From assembly GCA_020721485.1 (NCBI GenBank), contig DYMR01000078.1, forward strand, positions 1 to 8,662: a DNA stretch of 8,662 nucleotides, given 5' to 3'. Below, piece after piece: positions 6,603-8,662 of the stretch. Under the pieces are notes generated by a model. It had not been told where the DNA came from, did not search any database, and saw only the letters and a list, made by a program, of their open reading frames with translations. The stretch's first letter is position 1. Each line of letters begins with the position of its first letter. This DNA is from Halothiobacillus neapolitanus (GTDB taxonomy: Bacteria > Pseudomonadota > Gammaproteobacteria > Halothiobacillales > Halothiobacillaceae). The position numbers and the translations under genes were made by a program.

Positions 6603-7339
6603 GGTTTGAGCGAATCTGAGATGACTTCGATGCGGTCGCGGCCATCATGTTTGGCACGGTACAGCCCGTCATCGACGCATTGATACAGCAGGTCGAATGG
6701 CACCGTGGGTTCGGCCAGCGCCACGCTCAACGAGGCGGTGACGCGCAGCCCCACTTCCTCCGGCAGCCGAATGTGCCGAATGCGTTCGCGCAGTTGTGCA
6801 GCGGTTTCCATGGCTGTTTCCATGGCGGTGTCGAAGTGTTCGGCGGGCAGCACGACGGCAAATTCCTCGCCGCCGAGTCGGCCACAAAATCCGGCATTGC
6901 CGATGCCTTGTTTCATGGTGTCGGCCAGCGCGACGAGCACCTTGTCGCCGGTGGGGTGGCCGTAGCGGTCGTTGATTTGTTTGAAGTGGTCGATGTCGAG
7001 CAAAATCAGCGCGATGGGTAGGTGGCGCAGCAGGGATTCCGCTTCGTGAATCAAGGTGTTGCGATTCAGCAGCCGCGTGAGGCCATCGTGCCGGTTTTGG
7101 TAGCTCAAGGCTTCCGTCAGCTCGCGCAATCGTTGATTGGCGATGTTGAGTTCCAGCTCAGTGCGATCCGAGTGGCTGATGACGCGGCGCATGTCGCGGA
7201 TGACGCGCTCGTATTCGCCGATCAGTTCCGCCAGCGCGAGGTGGATGATCGCCGGCGACGGGTCGGCATGGGCGCGTTGCGCGCGATCCAGCACGCCGCG
7301 CTCCCGTTCAAACAAATCGGGCGCAGTGTGGGCGGCCAT
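6593..7339 (-). CDS. siaD: Diguanylate cyclase, SiaD-like (GGDEF)
   Basis: This 248-residue protein has no membrane segment, so it should be cytosolic. Residues 30-82 are helical and probably form a coiled coil, the region through which SiaD-type cyclases dimerise and bind SiaC. The GGDEF domain covers about 85-244. It has DIDHFKQINDRYGHPTGD (115-132: metal ligand D115, N123 and D132 for GTP) and the signature GGEEF (156-160), so it should make c-di-GMP from two GTP. The product-inhibition I-site is missing: where RxxD is expected before GGEEF the sequence reads GNAG (147-150). A short duplication gives TAMETAMETA (171-180). The ATG overlaps the siaC stop by one base (TAATG) and no Shine-Dalgarno sequence is visible, so translation is probably coupled. 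The siaD name rests on the gene order and partner genes; the domain alone would only say diguanylate cyclase. Confidence 0.9.
   Translation of the reverse strand: MAAHTAPDLFERERGVLDRAQRAHADPSPAIIHLALAELIGEYERVIRDMRRVISHSDRTELELNIANQRLRELTEALSYQNRHDGLTRLLNRNTLIHEAESLLRHLPIALILLDIDHFKQINDRYGHPTGDKVLVALADTMKQGIGNAGFCGRLGGEEFAVVLPAEHFDTAMETAMETAAQLRERIRHIRLPEEVGLRVTASLSVALAEPTVPFDLLYQCVDDGLYRAKHDGRDRIEVISDSLKPAV
6804..6827 (-). repeat. 12-bp tandem duplication inside siaD
   Basis: GTTTCCATGGC occurs at 6804-6814 and again at 6816-6826 (period 12), producing the repeated residues META-META in the cyclase helix after the GGEEF strand. The frame is kept and no catalytic residue is touched. Confidence 0.85.
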
Positions 7340-7725
7340 TAGGATTCAATCGGTTGCGCGTGAAATTCGATGGCCGGAAAGTCTTCGGCCAACTCCAGCC
7401 CGAATTCCAAAATGGTTTCGTCATCGACATCGTGGTGCCAATCCAACACCACCGTGTTGCCTTCTTCGGCGGCTTGATTGAGTCGATCGAACAGGCTGAA
7501 CAGCATCTTGGTGCTGGAGCTGTTGAAGTAGTTGAGTTGCACTTCAACATGCACCCGAGCGCCCTGCAATCCATCGAGCCAGTTGCCGGTTTTGGCCAGA
7601 ATTTCGCCATAAAACGCGGCGGCGCTTTCCGGGTAGGACTCGCCACGCAGGGTCAAATGGCCTTGGGCGAAATCGAATGCCACTTCGGGGGTGTTGCTGG
7701 TGGCGGGAAGATGGAGTGTTTCCAT
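7339..7725 (-). CDS. siaC: SiaC-like regulatory phosphoprotein (DUF1987)
   Basis: This 128-residue acidic protein resembles the DUF1987/SiaC family. It has the N-terminal LHLPATSNTPEVAFDFAQGHL, the GESYPESAAAFYGEIL block (28-43), and the central LNYFNSSSTKMLFSLFDRL (64-82). The fold is like an anti-sigma-factor antagonist (STAS-type) domain. In P. aeruginosa, SiaC is phosphorylated on a threonine in the corresponding LNTSS motif, and the unphosphorylated form binds and activates SiaD. Here the motif reads FNSSSTK, so the aligned acceptor is Ser69, with Ser70, Ser71 and Thr72 beside it. The start ATG at 7725 has AAGGA (7736-7732) 6 nt upstream. The gene lies 29 bp after siaB and overlaps siaD by one base, which fits stoichiometric coupling with its cyclase partner. 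Confidence 0.9.
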   Translation of the reverse strand: METLHLPATSNTPEVAFDFAQGHLTLRGESYPESAAAFYGEILAKTGNWLDGLQGARVHVEVQLNYFNSSSTKMLFSLFDRLNQAAEEGNTVVLDWHHDVDDETILEFGLELAEDFPAIEFHAQPIES

Positions 7726-7754
7726 GAGGAATCCTTAACGAGGCGAAGCCCGCC

Positions 7755-8339
7755 TTAAATGGTGGCTTTGAGGGTGAACATGAACAGCCCGTGTTCGTTG
7801 GGTGCAAATTGAAATTCAATCGGTGCGGAGCTGTCTTTGGCGATGGTCAGAAAACCGAGGCCGGAGCCTTTACTGTCTTCTTCGGTATCCGCGCGCAGGG
7901 TTTTGCGGTAAGCGTCTTTGATTTGTTCGGTGGTCATCGCGCGCAGTGGGTCGAGGATGCTTTTGAGCTTATCGGCATACTGCGCATCCACGGGGTTGGC
8001 GCAGGTAATGAGAAATTGCCCATCGGTGTGCATCACCATCACCGAGCCGGCGCGCATTTCCATCGTCGCTTGATCGGGCGGCGTGAGGGTGTCGCTCGAA
8101 TAGTGGACGATGTTTTGCGCCATCTCGATAAAGGTGGAAAAAATCTTTCGGCGCACGCTGCCGGGGGCGTCGGATTGCTCCAGCCGCAAGCGCACGGCAT
8201 CGCCAATCGCGGTGATGATGTTCTGCGAAAAATAGCCGGCGTAGAAAAAAATCAGGCCATCGGCCAGGCCGGGGAAGCAGGGGTTGGCGCTGGCCGCCGG
8301 GGCTTGGGTTTCCGTGTTCATTTCTCGCGGGGCACTCAT
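7755..8339 (-). CDS. siaB: SiaB-like GHKL-type protein kinase (DUF6272)
   Basis: This protein of 194 residues from the chosen start resembles the SiaB kinases, which have a histidine-kinase-like ATPase fold but phosphorylate SiaC on a hydroxyl residue. Motifs, numbered from this start: FIEMAQNIVHYS (70-81), an N-box-like ATP/Mg site with Glu72 and Asn76; and GSGLGFLTIAKDSS (158-171), the glycine-rich lid. The middle section carries no transmembrane or sensor domain, so input must come through the phosphatase partner. I chose ATG 8339 because AAGGA (8351-8347) lies 7 nt upstream. An upstream in-frame ATG at 8357 would add six residues but has no ribosome binding site. The gene sits 68 bp after the siaA stop and 29 bp before siaC. 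Confidence 0.88.
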   Translation of the reverse strand: MSAPREMNTETQAPAASANPCFPGLADGLIFFYAGYFSQNIITAIGDAVRLRLEQSDAPGSVRRKIFSTFIEMAQNIVHYSSDTLTPPDQATMEMRAGSVMVMHTDGQFLITCANPVDAQYADKLKSILDPLRAMTTEQIKDAYRKTLRADTEEDSKGSGLGFLTIAKDSSAPIEFQFAPNEHGLFMFTLKATI

Positions 8340-8346
8340 GGGGTGA

Positions 8347-8351
8347 TCCTT
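8347..8351 (-). promoter_or_regulatory. Ribosome binding site deciding the siaB start
   Basis: AAGGA lies 7 nt before the ATG at 8339, while the in-frame ATG at 8357 is preceded only by an AT-rich stretch. The shorter protein is therefore preferred. Confidence 0.7.
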
Positions 8352-8380
8352 ACTCATTCATTAAAATTTGATGGGGCAGG

Positions 8381-8416
8381 CCGTCAATCCAACCGTTAAT
8401 CCAGCCGTTAATCCAG
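8381..8416. repeat. 12-bp tandem repeats across the siaA stop codon
   Basis: The units CCGTCAATCCAA (8381-8392), CCGTTAATCCAG (8393-8404) and CCGTTAATCCAG (8405-8416) are followed by a half unit ATCCAG. On the minus strand the two complete identical units read CTGGATTAACGG. With a 12-bp period each unit repeats the stop in the siaA frame: TAA, TAA, then TGA. Confidence 0.9.
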
Positions 8417-8662
8417 ATCCAGCGCCAGCAGGGTGAGGTCATCGCGGCGCGCTTCCTGGCCTTGGTACTGGCCAAAAAAGGCGCGAAATGCGTCGGCTTG
8501 TGCCGACATCGGCGCCTGCCGTTGACTGGTTAACCATTCGCTCAACCGGCGTTTACCAAACGCGATGCGCTTGGCGCCGCCAATCTGATCGATGACGCCA
8601 TCGCTCAGTAAAAAAATGCGGGTGGGCGCGGTGATCGACACCGTTTGGTTTTGCCACACGGT
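8408..8662 (-). CDS. siaA: SiaA-like PP2C/SpoIIE phosphatase, C-terminal end (partial)
   Basis: Only the last 84 codons are in the window; the start lies beyond 8662 on the minus strand. The visible part is the end of a PP2C-like SpoIIE phosphatase domain: FLLSDGVIDQIGG, whose SDG-x-x-D supplies metal-binding aspartate; a helix GKRRLSEWL; and the closing motif RRDDLTLLALDLD, with the family's conserved DD. In P. aeruginosa SiaA is a membrane-anchored phosphatase with a periplasmic sensor that dephosphorylates SiaC and so turns on SiaD. Sensor and membrane parts cannot be seen here, so the siaA assignment depends on the domain plus the siaB-siaC-siaD order downstream. It ends in TAA at 8410-8408, followed by two further in-frame stops within the 12-bp repeats. 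Confidence 0.85.
   Translation of the reverse strand, partial: TVWQNQTVSITAPTRIFLLSDGVIDQIGGAKRIAFGKRRLSEWLTSQRQAPMSAQADAFRAFFGQYQGQEARRDDLTLLALDLD

Noticed and set aside
6421..6672. An 83-codon minus-strand open frame reaching into the intergenic region
   Set aside because: It starts inside siaD in another frame and runs through the promoter candidate. The translation shows no signal peptide or domain.
7791..8399. A 202-codon open frame on the plus strand
   Set aside because: It is antisense to siaB and spans its start region; the siaB frame has recognisable kinase motifs and this one has none.

Overview
The window (about 57% GC by eye) looks like a chromosomal segment from a Pseudomonadota bacterium, probably gamma- or betaproteobacterial. 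The evidence is a tripartite RND efflux pump with a NodT-type outer-membrane lipoprotein, and a four-gene cluster resembling the siaABCD biofilm-signalling operon of Pseudomonas aeruginosa. I cannot name the genus from the sequence.

Layout. Positions 1-191 (+) hold the 3' end of a class II fumarase (fumC-like) gene. A strong terminator at 213-243, symmetrical enough to work in both directions, separates it from everything else, which lies on the minus strand. Reading the minus strand in its transcription direction, from 8662 down to 274: the end of a PP2C/SpoIIE-type phosphatase gene (siaA-like), a small GHKL-type kinase (siaB-like), a DUF1987 phosphoprotein (siaC-like), and a diguanylate cyclase (siaD-like). 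A gene-free stretch of about 370 bp follows, with a good candidate promoter and a leader of about 200 nt. Then comes an efflux operon in the order outer-membrane channel, membrane fusion protein, RND permease. Its three genes are joined by ATGA start/stop overlaps.

How the genes work together. In the P. aeruginosa model the SiaB kinase phosphorylates SiaC and the SiaA phosphatase removes the phosphate. Unphosphorylated SiaC binds SiaD and stimulates c-di-GMP synthesis, driving aggregation and biofilm formation in response to surfactant and other cues. The same order and the key motifs are present here. The cyclase lacks the RxxD product-inhibition site, and the expected phospho-acceptor threonine of SiaC appears to be serine. 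The efflux operon encodes a complete envelope-spanning pump with no adjacent regulator gene. It lies directly downstream of siaD on the same strand with no convincing terminator between, so read-through is possible but unproven.

Oddities. The outer-membrane channel carries a 73-residue C-terminal tail beyond the usual family end, built from five 10-residue (30-bp) repeats. Short tandem repeats also sit at the 3' ends of siaA (12 bp, repeating the stop codon in frame) and siaD (11 bp, just after the stop), and a 12-bp duplication lies inside siaD. Recurrent short tandem duplication at gene ends is the least explained feature of the window.
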